IMG/VR virus record: IMGVR_UViG_3300048927_000029
Coordinates: 1-43,933 of that record
Reading direction: 5' to 3' (one strand)
DNA length: 43,933 nucleotides
Source: a virus
The position numbers and the translations under genes were made by a program. A model generated the notes under the pieces. The model did not search any database and was not told the origin of the DNA. It saw only the letters and a program-made list of their open reading frames with translations. Of this stretch, positions 16,411 to 24,558 are shown in pieces (positions within the stretch are counted from its first letter, which is position 1; each line of letters opens with the position of its first letter).

Positions 16411-16901
16411 TGCATAGGGTCCCAGATACGAGGAAATGTTGACTGTGCAACACCATAAGCAACCAGGAATTCACCGAGGCAGTCACCATAGCAACCGAAC
16501 AGGTCGGGCAAATTAGCCGTAAGGCAGGTATCTTCCTGAATCGCGGTACGTTCAGCAGTTGCCGTGAATGTAATAACCCAGTTCTTACCGTCATCAGTGC
16601 TGTCGCTGATAGTGCTCGTGATATAAATCTGATGGTCTTCAATGCCGAGGCCAGTGTCGTGCGGCATAATAAAGGAGTCCGCGCCGCCACTGATATTGTT
16701 CAGGAAGCTGTAAAACGCCTGGCGGCCGAGATTTGACACGACCAGCGTGACACTAATAGGCACCGGTTCAAAATAGGTGTCACGCCCCTGTCGGGGCACC
16801 CCGCCCTGGACATCGACACGCCAGATGTTACTGCCGCGAGTCTGCGAATAGCCTTTCGACACTATCGGCTTCAGAGAAGCCGGAAAACGTAAATTTCCCA
16901 T
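16407..16901 (-). CDS. Minor tail protein (lambda M-like position)
   Basis: This encodes 164 residues, beta-rich, with four Cys near the C-terminus (EDTCLTANLPDLFGCYGDCLG) that could bind a metal. It follows the tape measure and precedes DUF1833, the place of the lambda gpM-type distal tail protein. Family name is inferred from position; the fold is compatible. Confidence 0.7.
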   Translation of the reverse strand: MGNLRFPASLKPIVSKGYSQTRGSNIWRVDVQGGVPRQGRDTYFEPVPISVTLVVSNLGRQAFYSFLNNISGGADSFIMPHDTGLGIEDHQIYITSTISDSTDDGKNWVITFTATAERTAIQEDTCLTANLPDLFGCYGDCLGEFLVAYGVAQSTFPRIWDPMQ

Positions 16902-19135
16902 TAGGAGAACCCTGGCTGGCCGCGAGTCGCGCGACGTGATTTAGAAATCTGGCTGTTGCTGTCCTGCAACGCGCGAGATACCGTTTCACTAATAATAACA
17001 CGTAAGCGCCCCTCGTCATCCTGTTCAGTCGTCGCCGAGTCGATACGCCCGGAGGTGTTATTGACGATGGTGACCGCTGGTGTTCCGTTAGCATTCGCAC
17101 CCTTGCCACCCATCATCTGCTGCACCTGTTCCATTGTGCGCACGCGAGACGCGCCGGCGGGCATGATTAACTCGGCCTTGTTACGCTCACCGACCATAGA
17201 GATACCACCGGCAGCAAGAGAACCGCCCTGCTCACGGGCGGAGCGAATCTTAGCAACGTTAGCAAGACCCGCAGCAACGGCCGCAGCAGCGGCTACAGGA
17301 GCAGCAATCCACCCAACCAGTGGGATAGCCGCTGCCGACTGGAACGCCGCTACAGCACCCTGATAGGTGTTCATAATGGCATTGGCAATAGCGAACGCTT
17401 TATATGCTTTGTTACCCTCACCCAGGGCAGTTTTCAGGTCGTCAGTAGTCTGGCCGAGCATGGATGAGTATTTAGCTACGCGCTCCTTGTCAAATGCCGC
17501 AGCGATGTTCTCTTTGGCGGTCTGATAATCAGACTCGCTAACCAGACCCTGGTTATAGAAATCATCCAGCTTTTGTTGCTTAACGCCGTTCTGTCGGTCT
17601 ATTTCGGCCAGTTCACCTTCGTTCTGTGCCCGTAACTGTTCAAGATATGAATCGGCGCTATTCTGCTTCTTCATCCTTTCTTCAGTTTGTTTCTGCAACA
17701 GGTCATTACGTTCCGCATCGGCATCAAGCGCAATCTGCGTCTTGGCATCTTCAAACTGTTTGCCGACAATTTGTCCCTGCTGATTAAATTGCTGAAGCTT
17801 CTCTAACTTCTGCTTCTCTTTCGCGTCAATGGCAGCCAGTTCATCCTGGTTCTGGCGTTCAATGGTAGCCAGGAAATTATCAGCAGCAGTCTGTTGCCGT
17901 TGGGCTTCAGTTTCGGCTCGTTTCGTTTGTTGTGCCGCGCGGTTGTCCGCAGCTTTCTGTTCCGCGGCTGCACGTTTAGCTTCAGTGTCATTAACGCGCT
18001 GAATATCCTGGCGGGCTTCCTCGTCTCGTGCGGCGTTGTACGCGTCAATCTGTTCCTTAGTTACGCCTTCGCGCTTGGCAAAAGCTTCCTTATCCGCCTG
18101 CGCCTGCGCGGCATACCGGTCGCGGTCGGCCATGTTACCGATTTGGACGTTCTTAATAATCTGGTCATTCTGTTCTTTCAGACGTTGCGTCGTGGAGTTT
18201 ACAGACCGGCCGAGCTTGTCCTGTGCACCAGAAAGGGTATCAGACTTGGACGCCGCTTCCTGCATCTGCCCGATGTTCTTGAACAGCTCTCCGTTGAACT
18301 TGACAAGTTCACTATTGGTGCCGTTGTATTTGTCACTCAGGCGCGCCGTTTCGTCAGACAGCGCTTTGATATTCTCCGGTGATGCGTTTTTCTGAACGGC
18401 AGCCAGCAAAGGTACGAGTGTTTCAGCTTCCTGATTGGTAATGCCGAACTTGCTTGCCAGGTCTTCAATATACCCAGTGAGGGATGAAGTATTCTGGCCT
18501 AACTCAAGAGAACGCTGAGCGCCAATAGCCGAGCCGTTAGTCCAGGTATCGAGACTATCTATCAGGTCTGTGATAGCCTCTTTCGCACCTTCGGTCTGCG
18601 TTACGGTTGCTGACTGTGCTTCGTAGAATTTGGCCTGCGCCTGTGACGCGGTATCGATGTTATTTGCCAGCTCGACGAAGCTGTCGGATAACTCGTAAGT
18701 ACCGTCTTTGTTCTTCTGGAGAACGTCGTCCAGCGTCTTGGTCGACGCCTGGAGTTCTTCGGCGCTGACTTTTGCACCGCCTAACGATTTAACCAGAGTA
18801 CCGCCAACGGCAGCAGACAGGGCGATGATTGCACCTATTACCGCGCCGCCCGGGCCGAACGCACCGGCGAGCTGGGAACCCTGTTGACCGATTGCTACAA
18901 AAGCAGATGTGCCGCCCTGAATCTGGACAATCATGTCCTGAACCTGGTAGCCAATCTGCTGTGCGCCGGTGCCAAAGCCTTTTAATTTGGGGGTAGCCTT
19001 GTCGACGGACGAGGACATCTTGGTTGCCGAAGTATCGGCCTTTCCGGCAGATGTGGCGAAATCGTCGAGCTGTTTAGCTGACTGTTCCGCGCCTTCTGTT
19101 TTTACTCTAGCAATTAGCGAAGCTGTATCAGCCAT
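16901..19135 (-). CDS. Tail tape measure protein
   Basis: This encodes 744 residues, the longest tail gene. A Gly/Ala-rich hydrophobic stretch lies near 65-120 (AFGPGGAVIGAIIALSAAVGG), a long alpha-helical Gln/Glu/Lys/Ala-rich coiled coil at about 290-560, and a second Ala-rich hydrophobic part at about 590-630. This is the normal plan of a tape measure that sets tail length and is ejected with DNA. The ATG at 19135 (MADTASLIARVK) is chosen with GAGGGCCGGG upstream; a TTG at 19150 lies in frame but is less likely. It overlaps the end of the frameshifted chaperone by eight bases. Confidence 0.92.
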   Translation of the reverse strand: MADTASLIARVKTEGAEQSAKQLDDFATSAGKADTSATKMSSSVDKATPKLKGFGTGAQQIGYQVQDMIVQIQGGTSAFVAIGQQGSQLAGAFGPGGAVIGAIIALSAAVGGTLVKSLGGAKVSAEELQASTKTLDDVLQKNKDGTYELSDSFVELANNIDTASQAQAKFYEAQSATVTQTEGAKEAITDLIDSLDTWTNGSAIGAQRSLELGQNTSSLTGYIEDLASKFGITNQEAETLVPLLAAVQKNASPENIKALSDETARLSDKYNGTNSELVKFNGELFKNIGQMQEAASKSDTLSGAQDKLGRSVNSTTQRLKEQNDQIIKNVQIGNMADRDRYAAQAQADKEAFAKREGVTKEQIDAYNAARDEEARQDIQRVNDTEAKRAAAEQKAADNRAAQQTKRAETEAQRQQTAADNFLATIERQNQDELAAIDAKEKQKLEKLQQFNQQGQIVGKQFEDAKTQIALDADAERNDLLQKQTEERMKKQNSADSYLEQLRAQNEGELAEIDRQNGVKQQKLDDFYNQGLVSESDYQTAKENIAAAFDKERVAKYSSMLGQTTDDLKTALGEGNKAYKAFAIANAIMNTYQGAVAAFQSAAAIPLVGWIAAPVAAAAAVAAGLANVAKIRSAREQGGSLAAGGISMVGERNKAELIMPAGASRVRTMEQVQQMMGGKGANANGTPAVTIVNNTSGRIDSATTEQDDEGRLRVIISETVSRALQDSNSQISKSRRATRGQPGFS

Positions 19136-19906
19136 CGTCCCGGCCCTCAAATATCGCGTCTATACCCATGATAAGTTCAGCCTCAAGCAGACTTATCGTG
19201 TCCCTGGTAACTGACGTATACGCTACCAGGTCCTGCCATTTGATTATATCACGAGGACATAATACCAGTGATTCTCCGGTGTCGCGCTGTATGAATTTGA
19301 GGTCGCGGTACTTGCCCCATACGCTGACAAAGATAGCTGGCAGTGTTGGGTGCTCCTGTTCTTTTCTCGCTGCCGGTTGAATCTGTCCGATGGCGATTAA
19401 GAAAGCCTCGTGGCCCGCGCCTATGTCGTCGAATTTCTGTTTCTTCTGGCGGTCGACATAGTTCCAGCGGGCGAATGCATACAGCGCTGCTACTTTTCCG
19501 ACAGAGACTGTTTGCTCTCTTGGAAATGCTTGGCAACTACGGTGCCGAGGCCTTTATACTGCTTCAGCAGTTCCGCCAGCGCTTCTTTACTAAATTCGTT
19601 GTCCATTGACCATCCAATTACAACCGCAAGCGCCAAGGCGTCGTTAAGCTCGTCTGCGCGCCAGTTAAATTCTGCGTTGTAACGCGTCCAGTCGTTCTTC
19701 TCTTTACATTCAGCGTCCAGCAGTGCCAGTTCTTCTTTGACGGCGTAATAGGCGCGATGATAATCACGACCGGCTTTCACTCCGTCATCGCTGGCCGGGC
19801 CGATGACGCGAAGCCACTCACCGGAGTCTTCACCATTCGGCAGCGGGATTGGCATCAGCGTACCCGCGGCGTGCTTGTCAGCGAAAAAGAAATCTTTCAG
19901 TTCCAT
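19128..19906 (-). CDS. Tail assembly chaperone, -1 frameshifted long form (G-T-like)
   Basis: I translated the -1 frame by hand from the end of the short form. After GGAAAAG at 19499..19493 it reads on without a stop (GKVAALYAFARWNYVDRQKK, ... DIIKWQDLVAYTSVT ..., ending IFEGRDDG) to a TGA at 19130..19128, about 120 further residues. It overlaps the tape measure ATG. No start codon with a ribosome site is visible for this segment alone, so it is best explained as the T domain made by programmed frameshifting, as in lambda G-GT. The fusion would recruit the tail tube to the tape measure. Confidence 0.8.
19490..19906 (-). CDS. Tail assembly chaperone, short form (G-like)
   Basis: This encodes 138 residues ending ...SKQSLSEK. 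It lies directly upstream of the tape measure with the right size for lambda gpG. It is helical with an acidic, Trp-containing C-terminal half (WRADELNDALALAVVIGWSMD). AAAGGATAAATA is its ribosome site. The last codons carry a slip-prone GGAAAAG run and the -1 frame stays open to the tape measure start (see 19128..19906). Confidence 0.85.
   Translation of the reverse strand: MELKDFFFADKHAAGTLMPIPLPNGEDSGEWLRVIGPASDDGVKAGRDYHRAYYAVKEELALLDAECKEKNDWTRYNAEFNWRADELNDALALAVVIGWSMDNEFSKEALAELLKQYKGLGTVVAKHFQESKQSLSEK
19493..19499 (-). promoter_or_regulatory. Candidate -1 ribosomal frameshift site
   Basis: The heptamer reads G GAA AAG in the zero frame, three bases before the UAG. The A-site Lys tRNA can re-pair with AAA; the P-site Glu tRNA re-pairs imperfectly with GGA, so this is not the ideal lambda GGGAAAG. 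The adjacent stop codon may help pausing. Confidence 0.6.
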
Positions 19907-20010
19907 TATTTATCCTTTGGTTAACAGGGTATTGGTTGATTAAAGCGCCAGGCGGTAACCAACCGCTCTTCCAGGGCGACTGTAGGCGCAAAATTATTCT
20001 ATCTTTTTTG

Positions 20011-20039
20011 TTGCGCTTTTGCTAATCGGCGTTTATATT
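20011..20039 (+). promoter_or_regulatory. Rightward promoter of the 20 kb island
   Basis: TTGCGC (20011..20016), 17 bases, TATATT (20034..20039). An A/T-rich AAAATTATTCTATC block lies upstream at 19990-20003. It points against the surrounding tail operon and drives 20070..20695. The gap 19907-20010 otherwise holds only a weak GCGGT/ACCGC hairpin and no clear leftward promoter for the chaperone gene. Confidence 0.6.
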
Positions 20040-20069
20040 AGTTTCATAATACACATGAGGATAAACTTA

Positions 20070-20432
20070 ATGAAAACTTTACTTGCTGTTCTACTCGGTT
20101 CTTCCCTAGCTCTTAGCTTCTCTGCTGAGGCTGTATCTTGTCGCGACATCGGCGCGGCGGTCGTCGACCAGTTTGTTGCCGTTGCTCGCTTCAAGGTTGA
20201 AACGCCGGAACAGATTCAGGGTTACAACGGTCTGGTTGCTTCGCAGGTGCAGACCTGCATCGACGGTAAGAAGCTGCGCCTCAGCGGTGCGTCTCCCAAA
20301 GATGCGGGCCTGGCTATGACTCTGGTGGCTGCGCAGGCAGTCGACCGCGGCAACAGTGACAAAACGTCGGGTCTTAACGCTATTGCTATGACTCAGACAT
20401 CCTTCGCTTACGGCTATGCATTTGGGGAGTGA
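20070..20432 (+). CDS. Secreted or periplasmic protein of unknown function (moron cargo)
   Basis: This encodes 120 residues. Residues 1-21 are a clear Sec signal peptide: positively charged start (MK), hydrophobic core TLLAVLLGSSLALSF, and an AEA cleavage box before VSC. The mature part (about 99 residues) has two Cys (near 24 and 64) that could form a disulfide in the periplasm, and helical segments ending AYGYAFGE. The ATG at 20070 has GAGGATAAACTTA upstream. It is on the opposite strand to all tail genes around it, with its own promoter and terminator. It may alter the host envelope (exclusion, stress tolerance), but no family is recognised. Confidence 0.75.
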   Translation: MKTLLAVLLGSSLALSFSAEAVSCRDIGAAVVDQFVAVARFKVETPEQIQGYNGLVASQVQTCIDGKKLRLSGASPKDAGLAMTLVAAQAVDRGNSDKTSGLNAIAMTQTSFAYGYAFGE

Positions 20433-20437
20433 TTGAG

Positions 20438-20695
20438 ATGACAGTAGACAGAACACGTTTTAATATAAATTTAGGATTAGCTAAGTACGATGAAACAGCA
20501 ATCCCTGTCGACAGTAATGTAGTTACTCTGGAGAAAGTGTTACATATTGACCTTGATAGCGTCATTGTTGGTTGTGAAGCTCAGATATATTTTTTAAAGC
20601 CGACGGCTAAGGGCTTTATTTATCTATCAGATATAAAAGAAGTGGCGGACGCTTATGACGCAGGAGAGTTATACCATTCTAGCGGAAACTATTAA
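20438..20695 (+). CDS. Hypothetical protein, second gene of the 20 kb island
   Basis: This encodes 85 residues (MTVDRTRFNINLGLAKYDET...), with alternating hydrophobic strands and a KPTAKGFIYLSDIKEVAD stretch. It is cytosolic by composition. GGGGAGTGATTGAG precedes the ATG at 20438; an in-frame GTG at 20429 is less well placed. It follows the secreted gene by five bases and is followed at once by a bidirectional terminator. No family recognised. Confidence 0.65.
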   Translation: MTVDRTRFNINLGLAKYDETAIPVDSNVVTLEKVLHIDLDSVIVGCEAQIYFLKPTAKGFIYLSDIKEVADAYDAGELYHSSGNY

Positions 20696-20698
20696 AAC

Positions 20699-20722
20699 TA
20701 AGGCCCCGAAAGGGGCCTTTCT
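20699..20722. terminator. Bidirectional terminator
   Basis: AGGCCCC (20701..20707), loop GAAA, GGGGCCT (20712..20718), followed by TTCTCTT on the plus strand. It ends the rightward island and also lies just after the tail-tube stop on the minus strand. Leftward transcription to the chaperone and tape measure must pass it, unless another promoter exists. Confidence 0.8.
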
Positions 20723-20723
20723 C

Positions 20724-21890
20724 TTATGCGTAAGCGATACGCTGAATAACGATAGACGACTGCATCGCGTTGCCTGTCGCCTGTCCTTCCAGAGACAATG
20801 TAACGGACTCTGGACCGCCAATCTCTGGGGTAGCTGCCGTTAGTTCCGCGCGCTTCAGCGTGAATGACATCGCGCCGTCCGGACCTGCCAGAATAGATGT
20901 CAGTTCAATTTGTGTTTCGTTCAGGAACAGATTCAACAGAGTCATGTCATACAGCTTACCCGCCAGCGAGAAGGTGTTAGCCGCGCGGCCGCGCTCGACA
21001 AACGCCACACTGTCGTTACCCAGTTCGAACTGTGCTGATGCACCGTTATCGTTGGTGATGGTGAAAGTGTCAATCAGCTTCAGAGGTGCGGTGCCGTTGA
21101 ATGCCGACACGTCTACCGAAGCAAAAGGCTGCGCATCGAAGTTAACGGTGAACGTTGAACCCGCAGGTGGCGCACTCAGAATTTCCTGATTCAGACCGAT
21201 GAACGGGAACGAGCCAGTAACCATTGCGTTGACTGCCTGCTCGATAGTAAAGCCGGTGAACTCCACGCCTCGGGTAATAACGTAGCTGTCTGCGCCACCG
21301 CAGCGACCTTTGAACCAGGTAAGAATAGAGTAGGTCTTACACAGATTCCCGGTCTCCAGCTTATCCGCGATAACCAGGTCAGACGTAACGGCGGATTCAT
21401 CTGTCAGGGTGTGGTTAATAGCTTCGCCCGTAACAACCAGTGCGGACACGGCTGTTGCGATGAACGGCTTGCTGTTATCGCCGGTCAGACCAGGGAAGCG
21501 CACCAGGTCACCAACCTCTACGGCAGTGGTGTAATCACCGGCAGCGCGGGTAAAGGTTTTCGCGTCTGCGTCGACAGTTACGGACAGACCCGCAACGGTA
21601 GAACCGGCAACCCAGGAACTGGTCATCGCACCCGCCAGTAATTCGTCCTGACTTTCTGCGCTCAGTTCAATGGCGTACTCACCAGTAACCTGTTTGTTAC
21701 CGGTACGAATGGATGATGTTTCACGGCTGCCGTCCAGTTCGTTAGAAACCAGAGCATCGCGGGTTACGGCCGGAATACCGCCTGTGTTGCGCAGTGGCGA
21801 CCAGCTCGGAGAAGTAGGCGTCACGCCTGGCGTTGTTTCCAGCACGTAGAACTGTGCGGTATTCGCGCCCTTGTATGGTTGCAGTGCCAT
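20724..21890 (-). CDS. Major tail (tube) protein
   Basis: This encodes 388 residues. It opens MALQPYKGANTAQFYVLETTPGVTP and contains the SNELDGSRETSSIRTGNKQVTGEYAIEL signature spread over residues 45-75, typical of phage tail tube proteins of the tail_3/TTP type. It is beta-rich throughout, with no long helices. It polymerises into the tail tube around the tape measure. Its position between the tail terminator and the chaperone genes is the standard one. Confidence 0.88.
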   Translation of the reverse strand: MALQPYKGANTAQFYVLETTPGVTPTSPSWSPLRNTGGIPAVTRDALVSNELDGSRETSSIRTGNKQVTGEYAIELSAESQDELLAGAMTSSWVAGSTVAGLSVTVDADAKTFTRAAGDYTTAVEVGDLVRFPGLTGDNSKPFIATAVSALVVTGEAINHTLTDESAVTSDLVIADKLETGNLCKTYSILTWFKGRCGGADSYVITRGVEFTGFTIEQAVNAMVTGSFPFIGLNQEILSAPPAGSTFTVNFDAQPFASVDVSAFNGTAPLKLIDTFTITNDNGASAQFELGNDSVAFVERGRAANTFSLAGKLYDMTLLNLFLNETQIELTSILAGPDGAMSFTLKRAELTAATPEIGGPESVTLSLEGQATGNAMQSSIVIQRIAYA

Positions 21891-21892
21891 CG

Positions 21893-22306
21893 TTATATCC
21901 TCGCAGTGAAGGCAATGAAATTAATTGACAACGGGCGCTTAGCCCATCCATTTTCTACAATCAGTGGCCCCAGGCTAACCGACTGCACTTCGGCGCAAAT
22001 AGCGTTACGCTGGAAAGTGCTTCCTGCTTTGAACGCCGTATTTAATAAGTCTGCCATTTTATTGATTGGCGCGCTACCTTTAGCGGAGGCGACGTTGATA
22101 TCAATCTGATAAATCCCGGCACGCTGCTCGGTGAAGAACAGGTCCGCCTGTTCCGTGTCGGCAAGAAGCATGAAGCTCGACAGATACGGCGTTGCTGTGC
22201 TTGTGGGTGCGTCAATGTTCTCCAGGGCAACGGCAATGCTATTTGTGCTGCCGAAGGACTTCAGCGCAATGTCGAATACTTTTGTCAGGTCTTCAAAGTA
22301 GCCCAT
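21893..22306 (-). CDS. Tail terminator-like protein (DUF4128 type)
   Basis: This encodes 137 residues. The N-terminal helix (FEDLTKVFDIALKSF), the middle with FFTEQRAGIYQIDINVA, and the MADLLNTAFKAGSTF helix match the DUF4128/tail-terminator fold that caps the tail tube and joins it to the head. It abuts the next gene upstream (shared base at 22306) and the tail tube downstream. Confidence 0.75.
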   Translation of the reverse strand: MGYFEDLTKVFDIALKSFGSTNSIAVALENIDAPTSTATPYLSSFMLLADTEQADLFFTEQRAGIYQIDINVASAKGSAPINKMADLLNTAFKAGSTFQRNAICAEVQSVSLGPLIVENGWAKRPLSINFIAFTARI

Positions 22307-22845
22307 TATCTCACCTTCGCCGCTTCTTCGTTAAGCAATGTGTTGAACCTTGCTATATTAACACGGACCATTCCCTGTGGCGCTTGTTTAGAGTAGCCGT
22401 TCACTGTCTTTGAGACGTACCCACGGCGTTTTGGACCTACGAAACTGGAGAATTTATGCGGGCCAACAAAACTAACAAGATTAGACGCGTTTGGCCTGGC
22501 CGGGCCGTGATGCCCAGAGGAATACCCGCCGAACTCCAGTAAAGGGCCGTACGGCAAATTATTTGATAGCGTTAACTCTGTCCATGCCGGAGTAGTCATG
22601 ACGTGCCTAGTTGCGTCCGCTACGGCCTTTTCACCAGTTTTATCGAACCCTTTTCTTGTAACCAGAGCGGGTAACGCACCAGAAGCTATCCAGTTCATGC
22701 GAAAACGCCCAGTGTCAACAGGGCTGGCCTTAATGATTGCGCTAAACAACTTTAGCGTAACAGCTCTCATCACCGTTTCATTATTCTTTTTTGTCTTCTC
22801 GACAAAATTACGTATATCTAGGGTAAAACTACCTGTCTTTATCAT
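22306..22845 (-). CDS. Head-tail joining / HK97 gp10-like protein
   Basis: This encodes 179 residues. The motif SPVDTGRFRMNWIASG (about 48-62) is characteristic of HK97 gp10-type or minor tail neck proteins, as is a basic Arg/Lys-rich C-terminus. The ATG at 22845 (MIKTGSFTLDIR) overlaps the previous stop (ATGA), so the longer upstream frame to 22866 is rejected. It acts at the head-tail interface. Confidence 0.8.
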   Translation of the reverse strand: MIKTGSFTLDIRNFVEKTKKNNETVMRAVTLKLFSAIIKASPVDTGRFRMNWIASGALPALVTRKGFDKTGEKAVADATRHVMTTPAWTELTLSNNLPYGPLLEFGGYSSGHHGPARPNASNLVSFVGPHKFSSFVGPKRRGYVSKTVNGYSKQAPQGMVRVNIARFNTLLNEEAAKVR

Positions 22846-23201
22846 TTGCGCACCTGAATAAACCACGCCACAATGTCGTCGTTAACGATTTTCTTCTCAA
22901 TACCAACGACGGACCATTGCTCGCCCGCAAACTCGACCTTATCTTCCATCTTCGGCAGCACTCTATAGTCAGCTTTCACGACCATATCGCCCGCCTGGAT
23001 GGTTGTTCCGTTGATAAGTCCCGCGTTAACAGGCACCGGAACCGCAGTAAGAGGAATCTGAGTATCAGGCTGTTGCACGTATTCCCCTAGGTCTTCATCC
23101 CAGACCTTAGAGCCCGCCCGGATCAGCGTTACAGTGCTGCCGTATTTACCGAGCAGGCGTGTCGCCACGCCCTGCATTTTCTTGCTGAATGCTGTGCTCA
23201 T
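22842..23201 (-). CDS. Head-tail connector / neck protein
   Basis: This encodes 119 residues. It starts MSTAFSKKMQGVATRLLGKYG and then forms a small beta-barrel (STVTLIRAGSKVWDEDLGEY, DKVEFAGEQWSVVGIEK), matching head closure (stopper) proteins. The ATG at 23201 overlaps the upstream stop (TAATG) with GGAGCC as ribosome site. Confidence 0.75.
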   Translation of the reverse strand: MSTAFSKKMQGVATRLLGKYGSTVTLIRAGSKVWDEDLGEYVQQPDTQIPLTAVPVPVNAGLINGTTIQAGDMVVKADYRVLPKMEDKVEFAGEQWSVVGIEKKIVNDDIVAWFIQVRK

Positions 23202-23815
23202 TATACTGGCTCCAGTCGTGAAATGACGAGTAACGCAGACGGCGCGGTACCCCATGCGGTTACAGTGGCCGCCTGTGGATAGACTCCGCCGAAGTTAGAG
23301 CCAGCACTGTCACGCATAATCTGGACAATGAATGTCTGCCCTGCTGTGGCGTTAATTACCACACGAGATTCTGTCGGCGTAGTGGCATCAGTCTGTGTCA
23401 TTTTTACCGCAGCAGGGCTTCCGATTTGCGCGCCGCCAAGCAGCAATCTGCTTAACAGAATGGAAGTGCCCGTGGCTCCGGTACGTCCGCACTGAAGCTT
23501 AATTCGTACCGCATAAGTACCAGCGGTATTGAACGTAACCAGTCCGGCGGCGTTAATCATGACAGGGTTAGCCGCCGAGTTCTGCGCGGCACCGAAAGTT
23601 AACTGCAAAGCGGTATCGACGGCAGATGGCGCTTGTGCAACCGTGGAAGGGGCGCGTAGCACCTCAACCTCTTTCATACCGGCGGCAGCATAAAGCATAG
23701 AATCAGCAAGCTGCGTTGTTACTTCGCGAAGCTTGGCGGGTGTGATTGCGCCACTATCGTTATCAGGTAAATTCGTACCGATAAGGGTAAACATACCGGA
23801 TTTATCAAGAGCCAT
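23201..23815 (-). CDS. Virion structural protein with C1q/TNF-like beta-sandwich pattern
   Basis: This encodes 204 residues. The N-terminal helix (TPAKLREVTTQLADSMLYA) is followed by a beta-rich domain (about 65-204: LVTFNTAGTYAVRIKLQCGR..., AGQTFIVQIM) that resembles trimeric C1q/TNF-like head or neck decoration proteins. It lies between the two connector genes in the structural operon. It may form neck whiskers or a decoration. No precise family is claimed. Confidence 0.6.
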   Translation of the reverse strand: MALDKSGMFTLIGTNLPDNDSGAITPAKLREVTTQLADSMLYAAAGMKEVEVLRAPSTVAQAPSAVDTALQLTFGAAQNSAANPVMINAAGLVTFNTAGTYAVRIKLQCGRTGATGTSILLSRLLLGGAQIGSPAAVKMTQTDATTPTESRVVINATAGQTFIVQIMRDSAGSNFGGVYPQAATVTAWGTAPSALLVISRLEPV

Positions 23816-23817
23816 GA

Positions 23818-24327
23818 TTAACCCCGATACACGTTAAAGGAGAAGCCATTGTTAGAGCCACACAGTAGCGGACGCAAAGCATCATCAGCGGCGGTGATAG
23901 AGATAGTCGCCCCGGTGTTGCCGTTGTTAGCGTATTGCACTGTCACAGCACCCTCCACACGTTCCATAGTTGTTACGCGGCCGTCTGAACTGGCCCGCAC
24001 ATCTGCGCCATTTCCGTATTCAACGCCAGCAATAACCTGTGCCAGTTTTACCTGGTCCGGAATAACGTTATTCGCTACAGGAAAACCGTACAGGCTAATT
24101 CCGGTGCGCGGGAAGGATAAAGATTGCGCCGCAGAGACGCGACGACCGCACATAGCAGGCTCCTGCAAACCGACGTACATCGCGCCATTGCGCAACGCAG
24201 CTTCAGCTTCGGTATCGTCAGCGGGTAGGGCATAGCCGTATTTAGCCGCCAGTGCGCGGGCGTCCGACAGGCTAAGATAGCTGTCAGCCCCGGCAACGAT
24301 AGAACCATCTTCGACGACTAAAGCCAT
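23818..24327 (-). CDS. Head-tail adaptor (DnaT-like / gp6-type connector)
   Basis: This encodes 169 residues. It opens MALVVEDGSIVAGADSYLSL, with SDARALAAKYG and AALRNGAMYV helices, and then LSFPRTGISLYGFPVANNVIPD, the pattern of the DnaT-like ssDNA-binding fold used by phage head-tail adaptors. It sits directly after the capsid gene cluster. CGAGGAATAACC is the ribosome site. Confidence 0.78.
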   Translation of the reverse strand: MALVVEDGSIVAGADSYLSLSDARALAAKYGYALPADDTEAEAALRNGAMYVGLQEPAMCGRRVSAAQSLSFPRTGISLYGFPVANNVIPDQVKLAQVIAGVEYGNGADVRASSDGRVTTMERVEGAVTVQYANNGNTGATISITAADDALRPLLCGSNNGFSFNVYRG

Positions 24328-24330
24328 TGG

Positions 24331-24522
24331 TTATTCCTCGAACGTGCGGCGACGACGGCGTTTAGGTTCTACGCCACCACCGTTATTGTGCGCTTCTTCG
24401 TTATCCGGTTGTGTCGCTACCAGTTCTTCCGGCAGCACAGTTCCGCGCTGAGGTACGAGCTGGCCGTCAATCTCTACCAGACCATTATACTTCTCACGGA
24501 TTACATAATTGTCATTAGCCAT
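24331..24522 (-). CDS. Hypothetical basic-tailed structural operon protein
   Basis: This encodes 63 residues. A small beta segment (VEIDGQLVPQRGTVLPEEL) is followed by a linker and a strongly basic C-terminus (KRRRRRTFEE). It lies between the Ig-like gene and the adaptor; such short proteins in this position are common and of unknown role. AAGGAATCACG precedes the ATG. Confidence 0.6.
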   Translation of the reverse strand: MANDNYVIREKYNGLVEIDGQLVPQRGTVLPEELVATQPDNEEAHNNGGGVEPKRRRRRTFEE

Positions 24523-24536
24523 CGTGATTCCTTATG

Positions 24537-24554
24537 ACGGCCCCGAAGGGCCGT
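24537..24554 (-). terminator. Intra-operon hairpin (attenuator candidate)
   Basis: ACGGCCC, loop of four, GGGCCGT directly after the Ig-like gene. On the minus strand no T tract follows (CATAAGG), so it is more likely an attenuator or mRNA-stabilising hairpin than a full terminator. Confidence 0.5.
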
Positions 24555-24558
24555 TTAA

